Source: Actinomycetota bacterium (GTDB taxonomy: Bacteria > Actinomycetota > CADDZG01 > WHSQ01). Taken from it: a DNA stretch of 51,472 bases. Made by a program: the position numbers and the translations under genes. Shown here one piece after another: positions 44,208 through 51,472 of the stretch (within the stretch, counting starts at the first letter, position 1; every line of letters starts with the position of its first letter). The stretch is from positions 1 to 51,472 of the forward strand of contig WHTI01000009.1 in the NCBI GenBank assembly GCA_009377815.1, written 5' to 3'. The notes under the pieces were generated by a model. That model did no database searches. It had not been told where the DNA came from and was given only the letters and a program-made list of their open reading frames with translations.

Positions 44208-44801
44208 ATGAGCGGATGGTGGGCTGTTTCCTACGTGGTTCTGTGGTGCCTCGTCGCGGCACTCACGGTCGTCGTGGTCGCGCTCGCTCGCCAGGTCGGC
44301 ACCCTACACATGCGCCTGGCGCCCTCCGGAGCGTTCGAGAATGACGACGAGGGTCCCCCGATCGGCCAAGCCCCGCCCCCCTATGCAGCCGTGGATACCC
44401 AGGGCAACCATGTGACGATCGGGGGCCCGGCCGAGCCTAAGTTCCTGCTGTTCATCTCTCCTGGATGCCGCGTGTGTTCCGAGGTGGCCCCCGGGTTGAA
44501 GGCCGCCGCCCGGGCCGGGAGCCTGGCCCCGTTCCTTATCGTCGAAGGCGAGCCGGGCACCGGAGGCAACGGCCGGGATATGTCGCGCTACGGCTCCCCC
44601 ACGATCCACTCGACCGACCTCTCTGCGTCCTACGGGATCCCCGGAACGCCCTTCGCGGTGATCCTCGATTCGGTCGGTGTGGTCCGAGCCAAGGGAACGG
44701 TTAACAACCTCGAGCAGATGGAAGGCCTGGTGGACACCGCCAGGCGCCGGATCGATGGCGAGGAAGGGACACATGCTGGAGCGAACCACCGAACGAGCTA
44801 G
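44208..44801 (+). CDS. MauD-like membrane-anchored thioredoxin protein
   Basis: This 197-residue protein has an N-terminal anchor (VSYVVLWCLVAALTVVVVAL) followed by a thioredoxin-like domain with CRVC (FISPGCRVCSEVAPGLKA) and cis-Pro region YGIPGTPFAVILD. This is the MauD layout; MauD is a disulfide-handling protein needed for methylamine dehydrogenase small-subunit maturation. The stop lies 29 bp inside the next gene, so the MauA-like protein is translated from an overlap. Confidence 0.8.
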   Translation: MSGWWAVSYVVLWCLVAALTVVVVALARQVGTLHMRLAPSGAFENDDEGPPIGQAPPPYAAVDTQGNHVTIGGPAEPKFLLFISPGCRVCSEVAPGLKAAARAGSLAPFLIVEGEPGTGGNGRDMSRYGSPTIHSTDLSASYGIPGTPFAVILDSVGVVRAKGTVNNLEQMEGLVDTARRRIDGEEGTHAGANHRTS

Positions 44802-45303
44802 CCGTAACCTGGCCGAGCGCACGAGCCGAAGATCATTCATCGGACGGCTCGGGGTCGGATTCGTTGCTCTCGTCGGAGGTCCTATGGTGGCGGTCGCCCT
44901 GCGGCCCGATCGCGCCGAGGCTTACCACATCTGTGGGCACATCTACACGACCGGTTCGTGCCCTCACCCCTACTACCCCGAGACCAGGATCGACTCTTAC
45001 GGCTATCCCGTACACCCCGAGCACGGCTACCCGGTCGACGACAGGGGAGACGTCTACAAATCGCGCGATCAAAAACGGAGCAAGATCTGTCGCGAGGTCG
45101 TGCGCGAGAAGTACCCGGAGACGACCAACGCCAAATCGGGGGGAGGTTGGTCGCGATGCTGCAAGGGCTACGTGCGAAAGGTCGTGGACTGTTGCTCGTA
45201 TTCCAGGACGAGGATCAACGGCGACGCCAGCCTGGTGGGCTACTGCTACAAAGGCCGGCGAGTCTTCTGCATCATGTATCGCGAAACCGACACGAGGTGC
45301 TGA
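44773..45303 (+). CDS. Tat-exported Cys-rich MauA-like protein
   Basis: This 176-residue protein has a twin-arginine signal (TSRRSFIGRLGVGFVALVGG) and a mature part with ten cysteines: HIC, GSC, KIC, two CC pairs (SRCCKG, DCCSYS), GYC, VFC and the terminal C. The Cys density, the GWSRCC context and adjacency to MauD- and MauE-like genes resemble the light chain of methylamine dehydrogenase, which carries six disulfides and a tryptophan-derived cofactor. Here the Trp in GGWS could match the first cofactor Trp, but the expected second Trp is not seen (VGYCYKG), so TTQ chemistry is doubtful. No mauB is recognisable nearby. Confidence 0.65.
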   Translation: MLERTTERASRNLAERTSRRSFIGRLGVGFVALVGGPMVAVALRPDRAEAYHICGHIYTTGSCPHPYYPETRIDSYGYPVHPEHGYPVDDRGDVYKSRDQKRSKICREVVREKYPETTNAKSGGGWSRCCKGYVRKVVDCCSYSRTRINGDASLVGYCYKGRRVFCIMYRETDTRC

Positions 45304-45377
45304 TGAACGACATGCTCCTGGGTGTGCTGGTCGTCTCGTCCGTCGTAGCGGGGATATCAACCCTCTACTCGCCGTGA
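45303..45377 (+). CDS. 24-residue membrane micropeptide
   Basis: The short frame starts at an ATG (45303) overlapping the stop of the MauA-like gene (TGATG) and ends at TGA 45375-45377. It encodes 24 residues: a short MNDM start, a hydrophobic core (LLGVLVVSSVVAGIS) and a TLYSP end. The overlap with the gene upstream and 9 bp spacing to the gene downstream favour real coupled translation. Such small proteins often stabilise membrane complexes. It is below usual gene-finder limits. Confidence 0.5.
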   Translation: MNDMLLGVLVVSSVVAGISTLYSP

Positions 45378-45386
45378 GGCCTCTCG

Positions 45387-45977
45387 ATGGTCGAGACCAT
45401 CACCCCTGTCGTGCACGGGGGACGCCGCTCTAGATATCTGAGATCCGTCGCCATCCACACGTTGGCGACGACGGTAGCCGCCGGAGCCGTCGGCCTCCTG
45501 TTGGGCGCCCTGGGGGCATTGGTGGGCGGCCCCTGGTCTCCCGAGGGTTCCATCGTTCTGGGAGTGATAGCCGCCGTCTACGCGGCGCGCGAGCTGTTCC
45601 ATCTCCCGATCCCCTTACCCGACCGGAAGGCTCAGGTTCCGGCGTGGTGGCGCTCCTTCTACGGCTCCGACGTAACCGCCGCGCTCTACGGACTCGGCCT
45701 CGGTCCCGGGTTCCTCACTTATCTGACCTTCGGAACCTACGCGGTGGTTCTCGCCGGCTCCTTCATCGCGGCCGACCCGTTGACCGGAGCGTTGATCAGC
45801 GCGCCGTTCGGGTTTGCGCGCGGTCTCTCGATCCTCGTCGGGTTGCGGGCGAGGAACGAAGAGATGTCTGCGGTGATCGCCGACCAGTTGACCATGGCCG
45901 GGGTGCGACCTCCGCCTCGGCTGATCAACGCGGTCGCGCTGCTCACGATCGCGGTCGTGGCCTTCGTCGTTGTCTGA
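45387..45977 (+). CDS. Multi-pass membrane protein of the mau-like cassette
   Basis: This 196-residue protein has about four to five hydrophobic segments (TTVAAGAVGLLLGALGALVG, IVLGVIAAVYAARELF, TYLTFGTYAVVLAGSFIAA, and INAVALLTIAVVAFVVV at the end). The segment GLGPGFLTYLTFGTYAVVL recalls the helices of CcdA/DsbD-type electron carriers, but the Cys residues of that family are absent. By position it is the last gene of the MauD-MauA-like operon and is followed by a strong terminator. I do not assign a function. Confidence 0.68.
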   Translation: MVETITPVVHGGRRSRYLRSVAIHTLATTVAAGAVGLLLGALGALVGGPWSPEGSIVLGVIAAVYAARELFHLPIPLPDRKAQVPAWWRSFYGSDVTAALYGLGLGPGFLTYLTFGTYAVVLAGSFIAADPLTGALISAPFGFARGLSILVGLRARNEEMSAVIADQLTMAGVRPPPRLINAVALLTIAVVAFVVV

Positions 45978-45978
45978 A

Positions 45979-46026
45979 CGCGCAGAGGAGGGCCCCCGGA
46001 GTGAACCGGGGGCCCTCCTCTGCGCG
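45979..46026. terminator. Long bidirectional terminator
   Basis: Perfect arms of about 21 bp (45979-45999 and 46006-46026) enclose a small loop around AGTGAA. It lies between the membrane-protein stop (45977) and the convergent cupredoxin-like gene (46034), and can stop both transcripts. Confidence 0.85.
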
Positions 46027-46033
46027 CGGTTGG

Positions 46034-46480
46034 TTACTTGACGACCTTGAACTTGCGCATCATGCCCTTCATGAAGTGAGGCTCGGCATGCTTGCCGTTC
46101 TGCACGAAGCGGATCGCGAGGTACGCGCCCTGCTTGAGGTACTGGGCCTTGATCGCCTTACCGTCCTTGCCGGGCTTGGCGAACGAGGCCCCGATGAACT
46201 TCACCTTCGTCAGGGCCTTCTCCTGGGGCAAGGACAGGAGGGACTGCCAGCTTCGCTTGACACCGTCCTTCTTGCGGAGCGCGACCATCTCGTGCATGTG
46301 CTGACCCTGGTTCGAGAAGTTGAACTTGTAGAACCGGGGAGTAAGGGTCGCGGGGATCCCGCTGAACTCGTAGTCCTGGGCCACCGTGTCGAGCACGACG
46401 GGGCTGGCGGAGGCGGAGGTGGCAAGCACCGGGAGGGCCAGAGAGGCCGCCACGACGCAGAGTGCGAGACGCTTGAGCAT
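46034..46480 (-). CDS. Secreted cupredoxin-like protein without the Cys ligand
   Basis: This 148-residue protein has a signal peptide (LALCVVAASLALPVLATSA) and a cupredoxin-like domain: YKFNFSNQGQHMHEMVALR and, at the end, AEPHFMKGMMRKFKV. The HEM and H-x-x-K-G-M pattern follows actinobacterial proteins of this family, but the Cys-F-x-P element that usually supplies the copper cysteine is replaced by AIRFVQNG, so type 1 copper binding is doubtful; a His/Met site remains possible. AAGGAAAG precedes the ATG. It is divergent from groEL. Confidence 0.68.
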   Translation of the reverse strand: MLKRLALCVVAASLALPVLATSASASPVVLDTVAQDYEFSGIPATLTPRFYKFNFSNQGQHMHEMVALRKKDGVKRSWQSLLSLPQEKALTKVKFIGASFAKPGKDGKAIKAQYLKQGAYLAIRFVQNGKHAEPHFMKGMMRKFKVVK

Positions 46481-46567
46481 GCAGCTTTCCTTTCGGTAGT
46501 TCGAACAACGAGCTCAGTCCATCCCGGGCCGCGACGGCACCGTTACGGGCTGAGCCCAACTGGCAAC

Positions 46568-46640
46568 GGGTCATCTTTGTCGGGGAATGGCCCGACCGGA
46601 AGGCCTAGATGCCGAAATAGTCCTATCGGGTCATCTTTTG
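46568..46640 (+). repeat. Two direct copies of GGGTCATCTTT, 60 bp apart
   Basis: GGGTCATCTTTGT (46568-46580) and GGGTCATCTTTTG (46628-46640) lie exactly 60 bp apart in the gap between the cupredoxin-like gene and groEL. The spacing equals about six helical turns, so both copies face the same side of the DNA. They may be activator sites for groEL or the divergent gene. Confidence 0.5.
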
Positions 46641-46661
46641 CCCCACCCAAGTAGGCCCCGG

Positions 46662-46691
46662 TTGCACAGCGCCCCCGGTCGGCGCTATCTT
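46662..46691 (+). promoter_or_regulatory. Housekeeping-type promoter of groEL
   Basis: TTGCAC (46662-46667) and TATCTT (46686-46691) are separated by 18 bp and lie directly before CIRCE, so the transcription start would fall inside the CIRCE element, the usual arrangement for HrcA control. Confidence 0.6.
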
Positions 46692-46717
46692 TAGCACTCA
46701 GCAGACCTGAGTGCTAA
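46691..46717 (+). promoter_or_regulatory. CIRCE element (HrcA operator)
   Basis: Perfect consensus arms TTAGCACTC (46691-46699) and GAGTGCTAA (46709-46717) are separated by 9 bp. This is the HrcA binding site of heat-shock operons, 21 bp before the groEL ATG. HrcA repression is released on heat shock. Confidence 0.95.
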
Positions 46718-48358
<1,641 letters not shown>

Positions 48359-48387
48359 GACACACCGCACACCCACACGCACCAACC

Positions 48388-48420
48388 CGGCCCCCGGCAC
48401 CCCCGGGGGCCGTTTCTTTT
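48388..48420 (+). terminator. Rho-independent terminator of groEL
   Basis: 10-bp GC arms (48388-48397 and 48403-48412) close a CACCC loop and are followed by TTTCTTTT, 29 bp after the groEL stop. Confidence 0.92.
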
Positions 48421-48445
48421 CCACGCCAGTCGGCTAGAGACCGAC

Positions 48446-48910
48446 TCACATGGAGAACAAGCGCAACCTTCGCCTCTCGACAGCACGCCGGATCTCGGCT
48501 TCAACTCTGTCGGGAGTAGAGGTGACCTCTTCCCACGTGAAGAACAGCAGCTCGATCCCGATGGACGAGATCAAACGGTGACGACGAACGTCGTTCTTGA
48601 ACGCTTCGTGACCCATGTGCCACTTGATGCTGTGGCATTCGATCCCCAGTAGCACCTCGGGGAGGTAGAAATCGAGCACGAACCGCTCGTCCGAGACCAG
48701 GATCTCGTAATCCGCATCGACCGCAGCATCGATCCTTCGCATGATCCTTAACATCCGTGACTCAAACTGAGAGCGAAGCCTCTCATCCCGGAGATCGCGC
48801 TTGGCCAGCATCGTCCGGAGAGGCTTCGCTCCCCTCCGACGTCGCGGTTCGTTAAGCATCTTCCCGAGCCGATCCACCGTCGTAAGGCCCCTCCGCAGTG
48901 CATCATCTAG
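48446..48910 (-). pseudogene. AbiEi/DUF559 protein, C-terminal fragment cut off by the IS
   Basis: Starting at the insertion point, the minus-strand frame reads LDDALRRGLTTVDRLGK and continues as a DUF559 (Vsr-like nuclease fold) domain: SQFESRMLRIMRRI, VLDFYLPEVLLGIECHSIKW, and LISSIGIELLFFTWEEV. This is the back half of a gene whose front half lies at 50701-51159. Joining the two across one CTAG copy gives an uninterrupted frame. The intact protein would be an antitoxin-type HTH plus nuclease-fold protein of the kind common in actinobacteria. The in-frame GTG at 48875-48877 could allow a 143-residue fragment to be made. Confidence 0.82.
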
Positions 48911-49025
48911 GAGCCTGCTGAAGAACGCGGTTTCACGGGACCATTCTGGCCGAAACGAGATGGAGAGTCTCCCAAACCCCTGTGATGAGGGGAATGGATG
49001 AACGGCGCGCTGAGTCAGCGGCCGA

Positions 49026-50264
49026 TCAGGCGACGGACCACCCCGTCTCTGCGGTCCATGCGAGCCCCAACCGGAGCATCCTCGCGAGGTTCTCTGCTGA
49101 TGCCTTGGTCCGCAACTGCTCGGAGACCTTGACGCGGCCTCGGTAGCGCGCTTTTCTTCCGCCGTTGCGAACGATGCGATAGATCACCCGTTCGACGGTC
49201 GGGCGTTTGGAGTTGTAGATCGCCTTGAACTCGGCGGTGCGTTGGAACGCGCGTGCATCGGCGAGCAACGACTCGTGCGGGCCGATCGTGATGGAGCGGC
49301 CCTGGGACGACGACGTGCAGCTCTCTTTGAGATTGCATGCATTGCACGTCGCGGCCGGGAACTGCAACCAGATGGCTCCGTTGGAGCGCGCCACCGCCGT
49401 GGTTGCCATCGCACCGGCAGGACATTTCGCGGTCTTGGCTTCGATGTCGATGTCGAACGCGCTCTTGGGGAAACCCCCGTGGGTGTTCTGCTCGGGAGGC
49501 GCCTTGGCAACCAGATCGACACCTCTTTGTTGGAGTGCTTGGCGCGTGCCACCAGAGCCATATGCGGAGTCACCCAGGACCATGACGACGCCGTCGGCGT
49601 CATCGTCTCTGTCATCGATTTCTGCCAGCAGCACATCGATCGGTTCTGCGTCGTTGACGTTGGCGGGCGTGACTTCGAGCTCGGTCACGAGCTCGGTGTC
49701 CGGATCGATCGCGACGTGGACCTTGTAGCCGTCGAAGTGGCCGTGGCGCGACTTGCGTCCGTGGCGGGCATCCGGATCGACGACCGAGACGACCCGATCT
49801 TTGGCCACCCCCCTGCGGATGCTGAAGTTGCCGTCGTCGTCAGACTCGACATCCTGGCCCGCGACGGTGGCGAGCAACTCGGCGGCGTCCGCGACATCGC
49901 CCGACAGCTCGACGCCTTCAAGGATCCCGAGCGCAGCGAGGCCATCGCGCACGAGCTCGTCGACGAGCGCGGCGCGGGCGTGCTCATCGTCCCAGTCGAT
50001 CGCGGGTTTCCCTGCGGACGAGTAGTCGTCGCGACCGAGTGTGGCCTCGATCGCAGACCTGGCGTCAGGTTCGGTCTTTGCCAGCAGCGTGAGCAGACGG
50101 CGGATCGCACCTCTGATGAGCGACACGGTGTCCTGGGTCTGAACCGCGGATAGCACCGGAGTTGAGTCGAGCACCCGCACCCCTCGCGCGTTCAGCAGGC
50201 CAGCTTCGGTTGCAACCTCCTTGAAGCGGTCGAAGATCCTTCTCGGACGCTCGGACTTTCTCAA
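49026..50264 (-). CDS. IS1182-type transposase, main (DDE) part
   Basis: The 412-residue frame starts with RKSERPRRIFDRFKEVATEA and holds the catalytic triad: Asp in VLDSTPVLSA, Asp in VMVLGDSAYGS and Glu in RPTVERVIYRIVR, with a Cys-rich zinc-like CNACNLKESC insert between. Its natural N-terminus is in the next frame (50261-50602); a one-base shift would join them as TY-FRERL-RKSE. The TTG at 50264 overlaps the TGA of that frame, but it is more likely that this is a continuous protein broken by a frameshift. Confidence 0.88.
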   Translation of the reverse strand: MRKSERPRRIFDRFKEVATEAGLLNARGVRVLDSTPVLSAVQTQDTVSLIRGAIRRLLTLLAKTEPDARSAIEATLGRDDYSSAGKPAIDWDDEHARAALVDELVRDGLAALGILEGVELSGDVADAAELLATVAGQDVESDDDGNFSIRRGVAKDRVVSVVDPDARHGRKSRHGHFDGYKVHVAIDPDTELVTELEVTPANVNDAEPIDVLLAEIDDRDDDADGVVMVLGDSAYGSGGTRQALQQRGVDLVAKAPPEQNTHGGFPKSAFDIDIEAKTAKCPAGAMATTAVARSNGAIWLQFPAATCNACNLKESCTSSSQGRSITIGPHESLLADARAFQRTAEFKAIYNSKRPTVERVIYRIVRNGGRKARYRGRVKVSEQLRTKASAENLARMLRLGLAWTAETGWSVA

Positions 50265-50602
50265 GCGCTCACGGAATAGGTGAGCACGGTGGGGTGGAAG
50301 CCGTCGTCATCGAGGGCAAGCCCGAGGGCGACCTTCCAGCGCAGATCGCAGCGCACCCGGTCAACGGTCTCGCGGTCGGAGGTGCCCTCAAGCGACTGCA
50401 GCAGCATGACCTTTGCCACGAGCGACGGCGGGACGGAATGCCGGCCGCGTGCTGAGTCGTAGAGGTCAGCGAAGTCCTCATCGGTGAACAGCTTGTCGCC
50501 GAGCACGGCGAGCTTGCGGTGGATCGAATCGTCCGCGACCAGGTGGCCGCAGAGCTGGTCCGCGTCGAGAATCTCGGTCTGGGGGTCTACGGTCCCAAGC
50601 AT
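50261..50602 (-). CDS. IS1182-type transposase, N-terminal part
   Basis: This 113-residue frame holds the conserved front of IS1182 transposases: LLQSLEGTSDRETVDRVRCDLRW-type sequence, the LGLALDDDGFHPTVLTY segment, and then out-of-frame VSA before TGA. The expected continuation FRERLRKSERP is in the -1 frame at 50273-50278. The frameshift suggests an inactive copy; the site is not a canonical slippery heptamer. Confidence 0.8.
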   Translation of the reverse strand: MLGTVDPQTEILDADQLCGHLVADDSIHRKLAVLGDKLFTDEDFADLYDSARGRHSVPPSLVAKVMLLQSLEGTSDRETVDRVRCDLRWKVALGLALDDDGFHPTVLTYSVSA

Positions 50603-50700
50603 TCGCGCCCTCCGGGAAAGTGAATGTCGTCGATGTCATTCTTACGAAGACGCGCGAGAATCGCGAGCGTTTGCGGCCAGAAAAATCAGCAGGCTCCTAG

Positions 50701-51159
50701 AGCAACACCAGCGTCCGAAACCGGAAGTTCGGCAGCAAGGTCAAGGAGCACCCGTTCGACCGGGGGAAGGGAACGGCCACCGATCAAGCGCAGTCGCGGC
50801 CGGTCGTCTGGATCGAGTTGGAGCACCCTCAGCCACGCCGGTGTTGGCGGAGCCGACGTTCTCGCTACCGTGATCCGAACGGGCCGTTGGATCCCCTCGA
50901 GCTTCAAGAGATGGGCAGCCGTTGTGGAGCGGAAGTGCCCCCGATCGCCAAGCCAGAGATGCACCGCCGCGACCCGGGCTTCGAACGAGTCACGGACACC
51001 TCCCAAGCGATAGACCTGGGGAAGAACCTTGAGCCACCCGTGCGTCCGGCAGCGATGGTGGATCTGATCTCGGGATAGTCCGCAGGACCTCAACTGTGCC
51101 CATGTGATGTGCCCATCCTGACTGGCGGCAAGGGCAACGGCGTCCTGGGTTGACGACAT
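50701..51159 (-). pseudogene. AbiEi/DUF559 protein, N-terminal fragment cut off by the IS
   Basis: The frame begins SSTQDAVALAASQDGHITWA and has a winged-helix AbiEi-like start (LRSCGLSRDQIHHRCRTHGW), then LGDRGHFRSTTAAHLL and RVLLDLAAELPVSDAGVAL at the insertion site. In the present sequence it runs on three codons into the IS (GAC) and stops. Together with 48446-48910 it forms one gene. An upstream TTG at 51168 is an alternative start. The original gene was probably a type IV antitoxin-like or nuclease protein. Confidence 0.82.
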
Positions 51160-51269
51160 ACTCCACAATTAGCCCATCGGAGGCAAAGGGCGAGTGCTCT
51201 AGGTCACTCCCTTCCATGTCAGTCGGCCATAGCACGACTGAGCTGGATGAGAACTGGTGGGCGCGAGAA

Positions 51270-51291
51270 AGCCCGCCGGCGGGGGCGGGCT
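51270..51291 (-). terminator. Terminator of rpmG
   Basis: 8-bp arms AGCCCGCC and GGCGGGCT (51270-51277 and 51284-51291) with a 6-nt loop are followed on the minus strand by TTTCTC. It lies 19 bp beyond the rpmG stop. Confidence 0.75.
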
Positions 51292-51309
51292 CTGTCGGGT
51301 GCGGAACCT

Positions 51310-51471
51310 TTAGCGGGTTTCGCGGTGGGTGGTGTGGCCGCTACACCACCGGCAGTACTTCCGGAACTCCATACGGTCCCGGTTGTTGTGCCGGTTCTTC
51401 TCGGTGATGTAGTTGCGGCGCTTGCAATCAGTGCATTCGAGCGTCACGTGGACGCGCCGATCGCTGGCCAT
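51310..51471 (-). CDS. rpmG: 50S ribosomal protein L33
   Basis: The 53-residue frame begins [20 protein letters not shown] and ends with HTTHRETR. It carries the two Cys pairs CTDC and CRWC of the zinc-binding C+ form of L33 and the family core [21 protein letters not shown]. It is a small component of the large ribosomal subunit. Its ATG is one base from the window edge, so nothing can be said about upstream signals. It is below the size of the usual longer frames but unmistakable. Confidence 0.95.
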   Translation of the reverse strand: MASDRRVHVTLECTDCKRRNYITEKNRHNNRDRMEFRKYCRWCSGHTTHRETR

Positions 51472-51472
51472 G

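Larger units (their letters stand above)
48907..50700 (-). mobile_element. IS1182-type insertion sequence with CTAG target duplication
   Basis: The element proper spans 48911-50696 (1786 bp). Its ends carry an 11-bp perfect inverted repeat, GAGCCTGCTGA (48911-48921) and TCAGCAGGCTC (50686-50696), flanked by CTAG direct repeats (48907-48910 and 50697-50700). It encodes a DDE transposase in two overlapping frames. Removal of the element and one CTAG restores the disrupted host gene in frame, which proves the boundaries. Confidence 0.9.

Noticed and set aside
46481-46680. Possible riboswitch upstream of the cupredoxin-like gene or groEL
   Set aside because: I compared it with ydaO, cobalamin and c-di-GMP-type elements by eye and found no matching conserved core; only the two direct repeats stand out.
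51219-51241. Hairpin TCAGTCG/CGACTGA between the AbiEi fragment and rpmG
   Set aside because: Short arms, a 9-nt loop and no T-tract; the rpmG terminator is clearly the stronger hairpin at 51270-51291.

Overview
The window is high-GC, densely coded DNA that looks like a chromosome segment of an actinobacterium, probably an uncultured one. Pointers are tandem GlnR-type half-sites in front of an amt-glnB-glnD operon, a lone groEL under a CIRCE element, frequent GTG/TTG starts with 1-4 bp overlaps, and Tat/Sec secreted proteins typical of Gram-positive high-GC bacteria. I cannot name the genus. Nothing suggests a plasmid or phage; the only mobile element is one IS1182-type insertion near the right end.

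Layout. 1-9.3 kb: housekeeping and metabolic genes (ychF start, two SDR oxidoreductases, a damaged merR with a small Cys protein, nitroreductase and arginase, TerC-like membrane protein and aldo/keto reductase, a PPOX-fold protein, acyl-CoA synthetase and alpha/beta hydrolase). 9.3-14.1 kb: 6-phosphogluconolactonase, then the nitrogen operon amt-glnB-glnD. 14.2-17.6 kb: secreted CAP protein, ribbon-helix-helix regulator with its own operator-promoter, substrate-binding lipoprotein, response regulator, YajQ, HAD hydrolase. 17.6-34.7 kb and 39.6-41 kb: a large exoprotein region (two giant Ig-like secreted proteins, subtilase, two gluzincin metalloproteases, a lipoprotein, two LVIVD beta-propellers, a CocE/NonD-type esterase/peptidase, another secreted protein). 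34.8-39.5 kb: phosphotransferase and acyl-CoA dehydrogenase, RAM-domain protein, a larE relic, a small membrane protein, an alkaline-phosphatase-superfamily enzyme. 41-46.5 kb: a mau-like redox cassette (anchored PQQ-type propeller, thioredoxin-like proteins, MauE-like and MauD-like proteins, a Tat-exported Cys-rich MauA-like protein, a 24-residue membrane peptide, a multi-pass membrane protein) and a cupredoxin-like protein. 46.7-51.5 kb: groEL, an AbiEi/DUF559 gene split by the IS, and rpmG.

The most striking signal is a near-palindromic site, arms CCTTYGTGCA and TGCACRAAGG two bases apart, found five times (near 17.6, 27.9, 30.2, 33.6 and 39.6 kb). Every copy is between genes, 43-128 bp in front of the start of a secreted-protein gene, and one copy sits centrally between two divergent operons. 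I read this as the operator of an undescribed exoprotein regulon covering at least nine genes: proteases, an esterase, propellers and adhesin-like proteins. No obvious cognate regulator is recognisable in the window. A second lead is the mau-like cassette, which has maturation proteins and a MauA-like small subunit but no recognisable MauB; a PQQ-type propeller is encoded alongside instead.
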